NCBI GenBank assembly: GCA_030018875.1
Contig: JASEHK010000104.1
Span: forward strand, 1-5,813
DNA length: 5,813 nucleotides
Origin: Endomicrobiia bacterium
GTDB lineage: Bacteria; Elusimicrobiota; Endomicrobiia; PHAN01
Direction: 5' to 3'
The notes under the pieces are model-generated. The model was not told the origin of the DNA and made no database searches. It was given only the letters and a program-made list of their open reading frames with translations. The first letter of the stretch is position 1. Each line of letters starts with the position of its first letter. A program made the position numbers and the translations under genes. Positions 1 through 5,566 of the stretch are shown here, in pieces.

Positions 1-2022
1 ATATATTACAATCCGGCGGGGCTTGCCTTTATGTATTCCCCCGAGATATATATATCCCACGCCACGCTATTGACCGAAGACAAACTCTCGGCTTTCGGAT
101 ATTCTTTTCCGACGGACGCCGGCACATTCGCGATGGCGCTTGATTATCTTTCCGGGCCGGAAATATTTGGGGTCAGCGAAGGCGTGGCCGGCAAACCTTT
201 TTCCTACTATACCGGCGCCGGCAATTTTGGATACGCCCTGCGCTTCGGAGACTCCAGCGGCTTCGGCGTCACTCTCCGTCATGCGATAGACACAATAGAA
301 AGCTCCGTGGAAAACTTCACCGGCGCCGACGCGGGTTTTCTTCTCAGATCGCGCGACGAGGTCTTTTCGCTGGGCGGCTCCGCGACGAATCTCGGAATAT
401 CGGGAAGCGCGGGAACGGCGACGATGGACAGGATTTATCGCGGCGGCTTCTCCTTCAAGTGGTCGTTGCCGGAACATTACTCCGACATAATATTGGCCGC
501 GGGCTACTCACAAGTTCAAGGCAAAAAACCGGTTTATTCGGCGGCCGTCGAACACATAGGCGCCAAGGTGCTGGGCCTGAGAGTGGGATACGAATATCCT
601 GTGGACGACTACCGCAGAACCGCTCATGATCCGCTATCGTTTTTCCACGCCGGCGCAAGCCTCCGCTTCTCGAACTTTCAGCTGAATTACGCTTACAAAC
701 CGCTGGCTTCTTTGGGCGATTCGCACCGCATTGACTTACAGTGGCGCCTCTACGGGTGGGGTCTCAGAAAGAAAAAAATGCCCGCCCGCCTGAAGATTGA
801 CCCGAGAGTGTTTTCCCCCAACTCCGACGGAGCCAAGGATAATGTATTCTTGATACCTGAGGTCACGACCTTAAAAAGAATAGACGCATGGGAGCTTAAA
901 ATCACAAGCGGCGCGGCAGAAATAAGAAAATACACCGACCGCGAAACGCCGCCCAAAATCATCGTCTGGGACGGCAAAGATTCAAGGGGAGATACCGTTT
1001 ACGAAGGCGTTTACCGCGTGATATTCACGGCCGAAGACAAGCACAGAATGGCCATCTCCGACGACAAAACCGTGACGGTGGACATCACCCCTCCGGAGGC
1101 GTCTCTGCGCTCGGCGACTACGATATTTATGCCTTCGCCCGACGGCTTGGGCGAAACCGCCACCTTCTACGCGACTATGCGCGACCCGAACTCGATAGAC
1201 CTCTGGCAGATAGTGATAACCAACTTTCGCGGAAAGTCCGTCAAACTTTTCCGCTCGACCGCAAGCGCGACCATAGGCGCGGCGGACTCGGGCGCGACAT
1301 GGTGGGCGTGGGACGGCCGCGACGACCACTATGAAACGGCCGTGCCGCCCGGAGAATACACGGCCACGCTCACGGCTGTGGACCCCGGCGGCAACAGAAC
1401 GTCATCTTCCCTGAATGTCCGCGCGGCGCAAAGAGTGGAGGTCGTCGTGCGAGAAGTGGTTCGAGAGGTCGAGGTCGCCGACGGCCCTCGGGGACTCGTA
1501 ATGACGCTGGCAAGTCATGTCCTCTTTGAATCGGGAAAATCCGAAATTAAACCTTACGCCAAACGCGCGCTCGACGAAGTCATGGAGATACTCAAAACAT
1601 ATCCCGAAAACAATGTGCTCATAGAGGGCTATACCGACTCGGTAGGATCATCTCACCGTAACAGAATTCTTTCGAGCAAGAGGGCGTGGGGGGTTTACAG
1701 TTACCTTGTGAGAAACGGCGTTGATTCGTCTCGCCTGACGGTGAAGGGTCTAGGGCAGGAAAACCCGAGAGCATCCGACGGTACCGCGTCGGGCCGCGCC
1801 ATGAACCGAAGAGTCGAAATAATAATTCAGAAAAAAGAAGCCCCGTCGAAAAGCTCCCTGAAACCGCTCGTCGCGGAATCCACCGCCGCGGCTACCGGCG
1901 CGGCCATAGGCGCGGCAAGCGGCGCTGCCGCAATACTCTCCCCCGACACTACACTACCACCGACGAATGGGACGCCCGTCAGGGCGCCGCCGACGATATC
2001 TCCGCAAAATACTCCCGAATAA
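1..2022 (+). CDS. PorV-like outer-membrane barrel fused to FlgD Ig-like and OmpA domains (5' partial)
   Basis: The reading frame is open at the left edge and gives 673 residues; the codons before the first ATG (position 31) already read YYNPAGLAF, the conserved start of PorV/PorQ/UPF0164 barrels, so the true start and signal peptide lie outside the window. In window numbering, residues 1 to about 255 are alternating aromatic/glycine-rich beta-barrel strands. Residues about 263-470 form two FlgD/gliding-type Ig-like modules: the first has FSPNSDG at 271-277 and WDG at 323-325, the second WDG at 437-439, with DITPP between them. A short charged V/R/E linker (VVREVVREVEV) follows. Residues about 500-610 are an OmpA C-terminal domain with FESGKSEI (from 509), GYTD (D546), SSKRA (R561) and NRRVEI (602-607); D546 and R561 match the peptidoglycan-contacting pair of the family. 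An Ala/Gly/Pro-rich tail (about 612-673) ends the protein. Likely role: outer-membrane protein anchoring the envelope to peptidoglycan; any transport or secretion role is inference. Confidence 0.88.
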   Translation: MYYNPAGLAFMYSPEIYISHATLLTEDKLSAFGYSFPTDAGTFAMALDYLSGPEIFGVSEGVAGKPFSYYTGAGNFGYALRFGDSSGFGVTLRHAIDTIESSVENFTGADAGFLLRSRDEVFSLGGSATNLGISGSAGTATMDRIYRGGFSFKWSLPEHYSDIILAAGYSQVQGKKPVYSAAVEHIGAKVLGLRVGYEYPVDDYRRTAHDPLSFFHAGASLRFSNFQLNYAYKPLASLGDSHRIDLQWRLYGWGLRKKKMPARLKIDPRVFSPNSDGAKDNVFLIPEVTTLKRIDAWELKITSGAAEIRKYTDRETPPKIIVWDGKDSRGDTVYEGVYRVIFTAEDKHRMAISDDKTVTVDITPPEASLRSATTIFMPSPDGLGETATFYATMRDPNSIDLWQIVITNFRGKSVKLFRSTASATIGAADSGATWWAWDGRDDHYETAVPPGEYTATLTAVDPGGNRTSSSLNVRAAQRVEVVVREVVREVEVADGPRGLVMTLASHVLFESGKSEIKPYAKRALDEVMEILKTYPENNVLIEGYTDSVGSSHRNRILSSKRAWGVYSYLVRNGVDSSRLTVKGLGQENPRASDGTASGRAMNRRVEIIIQKKEAPSKSSLKPLVAESTAAATGAAIGAASGAAAILSPDTTLPPTNGTPVRAPPTISPQNTPE

Positions 2023-2040
2023 TATCGTTCAATCTTCCGT

Positions 2041-3063
2041 ATGGCCAAAAAACTTTTCCGAATAACCGCGTTCTTCTTTTTATTCGCGCTGATAATTTTC
2101 GGCGCGCTCGGCGGGATTTTGAGGGTGACATTGTCTCCCGAGCGGGTGCGCGCCATAACTATTCATCATCTCGGCAGGCGTCTCGACAGGGAGGTTTCCG
2201 TCGGAGACGCGCGAATATCGTGGCGCGGGTCGTTAACGTTCAGGGATATAAGGATATTCGAGAAAACCCGCGCGGCTGGACGCGGCACGGCGGCAAGGCG
2301 CGAGATTTTTTCGTGCGAATCGGCGGAAGCTCGCCAAAGCATAATCAGTCTCTTGAAAGGTTCGCGCAACATCGCCCAGTTGAGGTTTCATTCGCCTGCT
2401 ATAACGATAACTCAGCGGCATCTGCCGGATTTCAGGCGGGTATTTGAGATTCCGCGATACTCTTATTCCGGAAGCGGCTCCCGACGCTCATCTCCAAGCG
2501 CGGCGCCGAAAAAAGACGGTGGAGCCGTCGGCGGAATCTATGGGCCGGCAAAAATAATAGGAGTATCTAAAATCGTTGTCGAGAACGGAACTCTGAAAGT
2601 CGTAAACCGCGGCAAAAACGACTTTACCATTCGTGATATATCCGGCGTTTTCGAAACGATTGACGGCGGCGCCGTCGGGGTTAAGGCGGGATTTAATTTT
2701 ACGAATGATGTAGTGAAAGCGAAGGTCTTTATAGAAGCCGAGACAGACGGCGAGTCCGAGGAAGTTTCCGTCGGCAAACTCGTGGTGGAAACCAGAGGCG
2801 CGACTTTATCAGGGAGCGCCCGAGTCCGAAACTATCTCGAACCCGAACGGCTCGGATACTCAATAAAACTTCGCGCGGGGGCTCAAGACGTCGAAAAGAT
2901 ATTCGGAGGAGACGTCGCCAAAATATTCAGGCTCGTCGGAAAAGGGGCCGACATAGAAATATCGGGCACGCTTTCAAAAACCTCGTTTCGGGGACTTATC
3001 GAAGGCGCCGACATTACCGTCAACTACCCTGTCAAGCAATTAAGAAATGTTACCGAAGCATAA
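2041..3063 (+). CDS. AsmA-like inner-membrane-anchored envelope protein, 3'-truncated by IS
   Basis: The frame gives 340 residues. It opens with MAKKLFR and one hydrophobic segment (about residues 8-28), followed by a periplasmic stretch typical of AsmA/DUF748-like proteins: a helix-turn leading to REVSVGDARISWRGSLTFRDIRI, the usual 'R-x-V-x-h-G-x-h-x-x-h ... h-x-D-h-x-h' opening. A Ser/Gly/Arg/Ala-rich linker (about 140-165) precedes amphipathic beta-repeats (KIVVENGTLKVVNRG, FTIRDISGVFETIDGG, ADIEISGTL). AsmA-family proteins are implicated in lipid transport or outer-membrane assembly between the two membranes. Family members usually run well beyond 500 residues. Here the IS end begins at codon 332, and the last eight residues and stop are IS-encoded. 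The gene starts 18 nt after the barrel gene with no intervening terminator, so co-transcription is likely; no good Shine-Dalgarno is visible before ATG 2041. The product is probably non-functional or reduced. The family call is by sequence style, moderately sure. Confidence 0.72.
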   Translation: MAKKLFRITAFFFLFALIIFGALGGILRVTLSPERVRAITIHHLGRRLDREVSVGDARISWRGSLTFRDIRIFEKTRAAGRGTAARREIFSCESAEARQSIISLLKGSRNIAQLRFHSPAITITQRHLPDFRRVFEIPRYSYSGSGSRRSSPSAAPKKDGGAVGGIYGPAKIIGVSKIVVENGTLKVVNRGKNDFTIRDISGVFETIDGGAVGVKAGFNFTNDVVKAKVFIEAETDGESEEVSVGKLVVETRGATLSGSARVRNYLEPERLGYSIKLRAGAQDVEKIFGGDVAKIFRLVGKGADIEISGTLSKTSFRGLIEGADITVNYPVKQLRNVTEA

Positions 3064-3090
3064 GTCGTTGAGCAATTAAGAATGTTACCG
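3036..3090 (+). repeat. Left IS end: two direct copies of the terminal repeat
   Basis: The outer copy is at 3036-3055 (20 nt) and the inner copy at 3072-3090 (19 nt); they are identical except for one extra A in the outer copy (taagAAATG against taagAATG). The period is 36 nt. Both match, inverted, the repeats at the right end. The outer copy encodes the last residues of the truncated AsmA-like frame, and the stop TAA at 3061-3063 lies in the spacer between copies. Paired repeats at an end are expected to be transposase-binding sites (inference). Confidence 0.85.
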
Positions 3091-3133
3091 AGACCCGGCC
3101 TCCTTTTTAGGTAAATTTCTCTAACAAGAAACA

Positions 3134-4423
3134 TCAAGCCACATCCTTGAAGTCGCGTTCAAAAGAGCGGCGCATCGCCGCAAGTTGCTTGGCGGAGCGT
3201 CTTCCTATGACAAACCCTGGTCCGCGCCAAGGCGAGCGATTTAATGCGGCGGGCGATGAAGCCAAGGGCGAAGGCGGGGATTTGGAAGCCAGAGCGAAGA
3301 TTTTAGAAAGTTTACGATCGATGGATTCTGAGAGCGCAAAAGGATCCAGAGACGAAGAGAGGGATTTAAGGTATTCAAGTTTGGGGTTTAATTTTCTTTG
3401 GGATGAGATGAGACGTTGGAGCGGAGTTTGGGATGAGTCGTATTTTCTTACGAGCCGGCTTCCGATGCGGCATTTTCGGATGAGTTTCAAGGACGGCTGA
3501 AAGAGATTTTGAAAGAGGCGCAATTCGTTTTGGTAGAGATCGTTGAAGGCGCAAAGCGACTTGGGAGAATCGAACCTGTCCCAGCCGAATATTTTTCTTA
3601 CGTGAGTCCAGTTTTTCTGTTCTATGTGGGCGTTGTCGTCTTTTTTGTAAGGTCTTGAGCGAGTGAATTGAACGGGCGGATTTGACTTGCGGCAAAAATC
3701 CAAAAGGTGAAAGTTGATGAACTCTTCGCCGTTGTCGGAGTCGATGCCTTTTAGGGCGAAAGGGAGGTTTTGTTTTATTTGTTTTAATGCTTCAAGGACG
3801 CCCATTTTACCCTTGCCCATAACTGCGCGGCGTTCCGTCCAGCCGCTAAGAAAATCGGTGACATTAAGCGTGTAAATGAAGTCGCCCGAATTGGAGTTTC
3901 CGCAGTGGGCGACCGTGTCAATTTCAAGGAAGCCGGGTTTTTTTATGTCCCAGGCGTGGGTTTTAACGGGAATCATGGATTTCAACAAAGCCCCCGGGCG
4001 GGTTGTGGAATAGATACGTTTTTTGATGGAAAGTTTTTTTGATCTTAAACGGTTGTCCATTTGCCTTGGGCTGATGTTAAGAAGCAAGAGTTCATCCTGT
4101 GAGTTTATACTGAAACGTTTTTTGGCGAAAGGAAGCCATAGAGGCAAAGCGCCTTTGAGTCGTTGGGAGCACAGATATCCCGACGCGCGCCAGATGTTTT
4201 CGAGGATGTCAATTATGTGCCGGCCGTATTTTGGCCGGCGGGACATTTTGGGGTGAGGCCCTTCGGGCGGTTTGGGATTGTTTAAGACCCTTACGGCATG
4301 CTTTCTGTGGTAGCCGCAAATTTTGACGAATTCCGATAAAATCCGGCCTTTGGCCTCTTTGTCGGCCTTGTGATAACGAGCGTAAATGCTTTTCAGATAT
4401 TCCATTTTGAATCGCGGGTCCAT
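3134..4423 (-). CDS. DDE integrase-core (rve) transposase
   Basis: The protein is 429 residues from the ATG at 4423. That start is chosen because AAGGAGG (complement of 4432-4438) lies 8 nt upstream; the frame is open further, to a TTG at 4468, but that lies inside the terminal repeat. The N-terminal part has a helix-turn-helix-like segment (EFVKICGYHRKHAVRVLNN, about residues 31-49). The integrase core follows: FLEIDTVAHCGN (D169), a GW-TE-RRAV strand, GIDSDNGEEF (catalytic D230 in DNG) and HIEQKNW (E268), with 37 residues between the last two. The QFTRSRPYKKDDN segment before the Glu is a hallmark of this transposase group. The C-terminal part (KCRIGSRLVRKYDSSQTPLQRLI) is also typical, and the length is normal, so the enzyme appears intact and potentially active. 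It should cut and join the IS ends. The run of basic residues at the very C-terminus is unremarkable. Confidence 0.93.
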   Translation of the reverse strand: MDPRFKMEYLKSIYARYHKADKEAKGRILSEFVKICGYHRKHAVRVLNNPKPPEGPHPKMSRRPKYGRHIIDILENIWRASGYLCSQRLKGALPLWLPFAKKRFSINSQDELLLLNISPRQMDNRLRSKKLSIKKRIYSTTRPGALLKSMIPVKTHAWDIKKPGFLEIDTVAHCGNSNSGDFIYTLNVTDFLSGWTERRAVMGKGKMGVLEALKQIKQNLPFALKGIDSDNGEEFINFHLLDFCRKSNPPVQFTRSRPYKKDDNAHIEQKNWTHVRKIFGWDRFDSPKSLCAFNDLYQNELRLFQNLFQPSLKLIRKCRIGSRLVRKYDSSQTPLQRLISSQRKLNPKLEYLKSLSSSLDPFALSESIDRKLSKIFALASKSPPSPLASSPAALNRSPWRGPGFVIGRRSAKQLAAMRRSFERDFKDVA

Positions 4424-4424
4424 G

Positions 4425-4454
4425 ATGTTACCCTCCTTAATTGTAGGGTAACAT
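4425..4454 (-). promoter_or_regulatory. Perfect 10-bp palindrome over the transposase ribosome-binding site
   Basis: ATGTTACCCT at 4425-4434 is the exact reverse complement of AGGGTAACAT at 4445-4454, with a 10-nt loop. In the transposase mRNA this would be a hairpin whose 3' arm contains part of the AAGGAGGG Shine-Dalgarno and ends one base before the ATG at 4423. The 5' arm is the core of the inner right-end repeat. An AT-rich TATAAA (complement of 4455-4460) could act as a -10, placing transcript starts inside the 5' arm, but no acceptable -35 accompanies it. A role in restraining translation, especially of read-through transcripts, is inference. Confidence 0.55.
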
Positions 4455-4503
4455 TTTATATTGCGCAACGCCCCGCGCTACGGTAACATTTTACATTGCG
4501 CAA
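4446..4503 (-). repeat. Right IS end: two direct copies of the terminal repeat
   Basis: Read on the minus strand, the outer copy (from 4503/4499 down to 4481) and inner copy (from 4468/4464 down to 4446) both read gcaat, then a variable A/T/G-rich triplet, then aaATGTTACC. Their period is 35 nt. The block cgttg before the inner copy is shared with the left end (3067-3071), so the homology between the ends covers the whole two-repeat unit, not only the core. The outermost part, attgcgcaat, is itself palindromic. Confidence 0.85.
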
Positions 4504-4512
4504 TTCGGCCTC

Positions 4513-4541
4513 TTGACACGCCCCGCCCAGAGTTGTAGAAT
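4513..4541 (+). promoter_or_regulatory. Near-consensus sigma-70 promoter P1
   Basis: TTGACA at 4513-4518, a 17-nt spacer, and TAGAAT at 4536-4541. One mismatch to the ideal -35/-10 pair at optimal spacing makes this a strong predicted promoter, with a start near 4548. It lies just outside the right IS end and points away from it. No gene with a good start follows before the terminator at 4619-4655. Confidence 0.72.
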
Positions 4542-4547
4542 TACCTC

Positions 4548-4655
4548 ACGTAAATAAAGTCCGGCGGGGGAGGAATGGAAGCGTGTAATCTTTCGGCTCA
4601 GACCGGTTAAAAAATGACAGCCCGTGCGGCGTTTCCGTCGCTGCGGGCTTTTTTT
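4548..4655 (+). ncRNA. Candidate small RNA or attenuated leader between P1 and a terminator
   Basis: About 108 nt would be transcribed from P1 to an intrinsic terminator. The sequence has a G-rich block (GGCGGGGGAGG, 4563-4573) and an A-run just before the terminator stem. It does not resemble SRP RNA (no GGAAGCAGCC-type loop), tRNA, or any common riboswitch consensus I can recall. An 11-codon frame (4575-4610, MEACNLSAQTG) sits at its centre, but the G-rich block is too close to its ATG for a good ribosome site. Positions 4575-4584 can pair with 4629-4638, in the terminator loop and stem. Existence rests on the promoter and terminator alone; identity is unknown. Confidence 0.45.
4619..4655 (+). 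terminator. Intrinsic (rho-independent) terminator
   Basis: AGCCCG (4619-4624) pairs with CGGGCT (4644-4649). Within it GCGGCG (4626-4631) pairs with CGTCGC (4636-4641) around a TTTC loop; seven T follow at 4649-4655. The stem is GC-rich with only a small internal asymmetry. It separates P1 from the toxin promoter. The upstream A-run (4609-4614) would supply some U on the opposite strand, so weak bidirectional use is possible. Confidence 0.85.
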
Positions 4656-4672
4656 GTTTGATGATTAAGATT

Positions 4673-4699
4673 GATTATATTAACTTCGTCTCAATAATC
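4673..4699. promoter_or_regulatory. Inverted repeat upstream of the toxin promoter, possible operator
   Basis: GATTAT (4673-4678) and ATAATC (4694-4699) are perfect inverted arms with a 15-nt spacer, about 33 bp upstream of the -35 of the toxin promoter. AbiEi antitoxins are known to bind inverted repeats near their own promoter, so this is a candidate site. A six-base arm pair in AT-rich DNA can arise by chance. Confidence 0.25.
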
Positions 4700-4732
4700 T
4701 AACGCAACGCCTCACATACCCATAAAAAACTC

Positions 4733-4761
4733 TTGACAATCCTTTATATATGTATTATAAT
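4733..4761 (+). promoter_or_regulatory. Consensus sigma-70 promoter P2 for the AbiE operon
   Basis: TTGACA at 4733-4738, a 17-nt spacer and TATAAT at 4756-4761: both hexamers perfect at optimal spacing, with a predicted start near 4768 and a leader of about 25 nt. The arms TTATA (4755-4759) and TATAA (4766-4770) form a short inverted repeat across the -10 and start region, where a bound antitoxin could block transcription. Such a strong promoter on a toxin operon implies repression (inference). Confidence 0.85.
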
Positions 4762-4792
4762 TCAGTATAACCTAAATAAAAGGACATATACT

Positions 4793-5566
4793 ATGAATAA
4801 TACGTATTACTCCAATCTTCAAATCAGAGAGATTTTCCATATCTCTTTTTTGAGGCAGTTCGCCAAGAAGTTCAAACCGTCTTTGTACGCTCTCAAAGGC
4901 GGCGTCAATATGCGTCTCTATTTCAAAAGCCCGCGGTATTCCGAAGATATGGATTTGGACGTCAACACGGTAAGCGTCGTCGCATTGCGCGACGGCGTAA
5001 TGAAAATCATAACATCCGCGACTTTCGCGGATGAATTAAGAACTTTTGGAATCACAGATGTGCGTCCTCCCGATATTTCAAAGGCAAAACAGACGGAAAC
5101 CACCCAGCGATTCAAAATACATCTTCTTACCGCAGGCGGAGAGGATTTGTTTACGAAAGTCGAGTTTTCAAGGCGAGGCGGCGGCAAGTCCGTTACGGAA
5201 TCCATACCGGCTGAGGTTTTGCGTCCTTACAAGTTTTCCCCTTTTATAATTTCTCATTATGACGCAAGAATCGCGGTCGAGCAAAAAATCGGGGCGCTCG
5301 CCGGACGGAGCGTGGCGCAGGCAAGAGACATCTTCGATATTCACACGCTTTCCACGCAATATTCCCCCGACGACGATATCGCCATATCATCCAAAATCCG
5401 CAAAGTCGCTGCGGAAAACGCGCTGGCGGTGGGCTTCAATCAATTCAGAGACACGGTGCTTTCGTATTTGCCCGAGGATAACCGTATGATGTATGACAAT
5501 CGAGACGCATGGGACGACATAAAACTTAAAGTGAGCGAAATCATATGCCCCCAAAAACAGCGGTAA
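4793..5566 (+). CDS. abiEii: AbiEii/AbiGii-type nucleotidyltransferase toxin
   Basis: The protein is 257 residues from the ATG at 4793, which has AAAAGGA (4778-4784) 8 nt upstream. The frame extends to a TTG at 4733, but that codon is part of the -35 box, so it is not transcribed. The minimal nucleotidyltransferase signature is clear: LKGGVNMRL (G36-G37), then SPRYSEDMDLD with the D52/D54 metal-binding pair. KVEFS (122-126) fits the strand carrying the further active-site region, and EQKIGAL (163-169) followed by RDIFD (178-182) is the AbiEii family's C-terminal motif. Known AbiEii/MenT-type toxins transfer nucleotides to targets such as tRNA acceptor ends and arrest growth; the cellular target here is unknown. 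All key motifs are present, so it looks active. It is the first gene of the operon and is overlapped by the antitoxin gene. Confidence 0.92.
   Translation: MNNTYYSNLQIREIFHISFLRQFAKKFKPSLYALKGGVNMRLYFKSPRYSEDMDLDVNTVSVVALRDGVMKIITSATFADELRTFGITDVRPPDISKAKQTETTQRFKIHLLTAGGEDLFTKVEFSRRGGGKSVTESIPAEVLRPYKFSPFIISHYDARIAVEQKIGALAGRSVAQARDIFDIHTLSTQYSPDDDIAISSKIRKVAAENALAVGFNQFRDTVLSYLPEDNRMMYDNRDAWDDIKLKVSEIICPQKQR

Larger units (their letters stand above)
3036..4499 (-). mobile_element. Insertion sequence with doubled terminal repeats, one DDE transposase
   Basis: About 1.46 kb bounded by imperfect inverted ends: 3036-3090 and the reverse complement of 4446-4499 match at about 41 of 55 aligned positions by hand count. 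Each end carries two direct copies of a 19-20 bp unit with core aaATGTTACC. The single gene inside is a DDE transposase on the minus strand. The element interrupts the AsmA-like gene. I see no convincing target-site duplication: gtcaa precedes the left end and gcaat follows the right end. The outer limits may be off by a few bases, since the right end could extend through the palindromic attgcgcaat to about 4505. The transposase belongs to a group often labelled ISNCY or 'integrase catalytic domain'; I do not assign a named IS. Confidence 0.85.

Noticed and set aside
67..1329. Long open frames on the minus strand opposite the barrel gene
   Set aside because: They are high-GC antisense shadows of a well-supported gene, with no recognisable domains or start signals.
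1971..1988. Small CGCCC/GGGCG hairpin near the end of the barrel gene as a terminator
   Set aside because: It is inside the coding frame, has only a five-base stem and no T-run follows.
4424..4468. Longer transposase reading frame starting at a TTG at 4468
   Set aside because: The extra 15 codons lie in the terminal repeat and palindrome, have no ribosome site, and the ATG at 4423 has an ideal one.
3096..4512. Direct 7-mer CGGCCTC at 3096-3102 and 4506-4512 as a target duplication
   Set aside because: The left copy lies inside the element, beyond both left repeats, so it cannot flank the IS; likely chance.
3030..4518. TGTCAAG (3030-3036) and its complement CTTGACA (4512-4518) as a flanking duplication of the IS
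   Set aside because: They are in inverted orientation, the right copy is 13 bp from the repeat and is the -35 of P1; a target duplication should be direct and adjacent.
4575..4610. 11-codon frame MEACNLSAQTG as a real small protein
   Set aside because: The G-rich block is only about 1 nt from the ATG, there are no repeated regulatory codons, and nothing else supports translation; kept only as part of the attenuation idea.
4548..4655. SRP RNA, tRNA or a known riboswitch
   Set aside because: Conserved loops or cores of these families could not be found in the sequence.
4733..4792. Longer toxin frame starting at a TTG at 4733
   Set aside because: That TTG is the first half of the -35 hexamer; the transcript should start near 4768, and the ATG at 4793 has a good Shine-Dalgarno.
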